Source: Actinomycetota bacterium (lineage in GTDB: Bacteria > Actinomycetota > Actinomycetes > Streptosporangiales > Streptosporangiaceae). From it: a stretch of 13,618 bases of DNA. The DNA is taken from the NCBI GenBank assembly GCA_003140115.1, contig PLIQ01000440.1, forward strand, positions 1 through 13,618, read 5' to 3'. Positions 13,058 to 13,618 of the stretch are shown here, one piece after another. Both the position numbers and the translations under genes were made by a program. The first letter of the stretch is position 1; each line of letters begins with the position of its first letter. Under the pieces are notes generated by a model. It ran no database searches. It had not been told where the DNA came from and saw only the letters and a list, made by a program, of their open reading frames with translations.

Positions 13058-13618
13058 GTCAGGTAGCGACTGAGGCTTCGGCCCCGACCGATTCCGCTAG
13101 CCCGCTGTTGGCGGTCCAGAACTTGACGGTCCGTTACGGACTTGCTACGGCCGTGCGTAACCTCGACCTGAGTGTGAATCAGGGGCACGCGCTTGCGCTG
13201 CTGGGGGTCAATGGATCCGGGAAAAGTACCGTCGCCCGCGCGCTCAGCGGTCTGGTGCCGGTCGCCGCGGGACGAATCCGCTTTGACGGTCGCGACATCA
13301 CCGGCTGGCCCGCGCATAAGATCCGCCGGGCCGGTCTCATCTACTTGCCCGAGGGCCGTGGCATTTTTCCGGATCTCACTGTCATCGAGAATCTGCGGCT
13401 TTCCGCGGGTGTCATCAAGAACCGGTCGGACCGGGCGGCGACGGTTGATCGCGCCATGGAACTCTTTCCGCCGCTCAAGCCACGGGCGAAGACCCACGCA
13501 GTCCTGCTCTCGGGAGGGGAGCAGCAAATGCTCTCCCTCGCTCGAGCGCTGACGACGTCACCAAAGGTGATCGTCGCCGACGAACTTTCCCTGGGCCTGG
13601 CGCCCAAGATGGTCGACA
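13054..13618 (+). CDS. Branched-chain-type ABC importer ATPase, LivF-like (3' end outside window)
   Basis: The first 188 codons of the second ATPase of the Liv-type importer; the frame is open to the window end. The Walker A motif is GVNGSGKST near residues 51-59. The Q-loop part reads L-I-Y-L-P-E-G-R-G-I-F-P, diagnostic of LivF over LivG. The ABC signature LSGGEQQM is intact, and Walker B is V-I-V-A-D-E-L-S-L-G-L-A-P, where Leu replaces the usual Pro after Asp-Glu, a common LivF variant. The ATG overlaps the livG-like stop (ATGA). An unusually long N-terminal extension (about 18 residues, M-S-Q-V-A-T-E) precedes the first strand. Confidence 0.92.
   Translation, partial: MSQVATEASAPTDSASPLLAVQNLTVRYGLATAVRNLDLSVNQGHALALLGVNGSGKSTVARALSGLVPVAAGRIRFDGRDITGWPAHKIRRAGLIYLPEGRGIFPDLTVIENLRLSAGVIKNRSDRAATVDRAMELFPPLKPRAKTHAVLLSGGEQQMLSLARALTTSPKVIVADELSLGLAPKMVD

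Overview
The window is high-GC DNA from an actinobacterium, probably one with a large catabolic repertoire. The evidence is strong G/C bias at third codon positions, GTG/TTG-tolerant starts, an LLM-family oxidoreductase of the F420-dependent type, a fused LivH-LivM permease and an ABC-2 permease tail. The genus cannot be fixed from the sequence. The gene content reads as a degradation cluster with its own uptake system. No RNA genes, CRISPR arrays, insertion sequences or phage genes were seen.

Layout, left to right. (1) The C-terminal end of an ABC-2 type permease (1-353). (2) A gene-poor stretch (354-841) that is a diverged second copy of the control region at 4025-4409, ending in a broken 34-codon start of a PEBP/YbhB gene. 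(3) A short-chain dehydrogenase (842-1645) whose start codon overlaps the stop of that broken leader. (4) A degraded SDR fragment on the minus strand (about 1652-1790). (5) A large minus-strand CoA-binding/ATP-grasp acyl-CoA ligase (1871-4024). (6) A divergent control region with two tandem promoter-like elements and a palindrome. (7) A plus-strand run: PEBP/YbhB protein, zinc alcohol dehydrogenase, ThDP-dependent lyase/decarboxylase and LLM oxidoreductase (4308-8417), with gaps of 34 bp or less or overlaps. (8) A 247-bp regulatory gap with a promoter and a palindrome around its -35 box. (9) A Rieske oxygenase alpha subunit (8665-10065), followed by a strong hairpin. (10) A branched-chain-amino-acid-type ABC importer: fused permease, LivG and LivF, the last cut by the window end. 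These three are linked by ATGA overlaps.

Working model (inference): the Liv-type importer brings in a carboxylate or aromatic-like substrate. The Rieske oxygenase hydroxylates it. The ligase makes a CoA thioester. The SDR, alcohol dehydrogenase and LLM enzyme do redox steps, and the ThDP enzyme cleaves or forms a C-C bond, possibly yielding an aldehyde for the dehydrogenase. The substrate and order of steps are not determined.

The most unusual feature is the 385-bp direct repeat (458-842 and 4025-4409). It brackets the SDR and ligase genes, carries a duplicated control region plus the first 34 codons of the PEBP gene, and has apparently placed the SDR under a copy of the PEBP promoter. The left copy also seems to keep a scar of a deleted ligase gene: a start-codon position joined directly to sequence resembling the ligase's last codons and stop.
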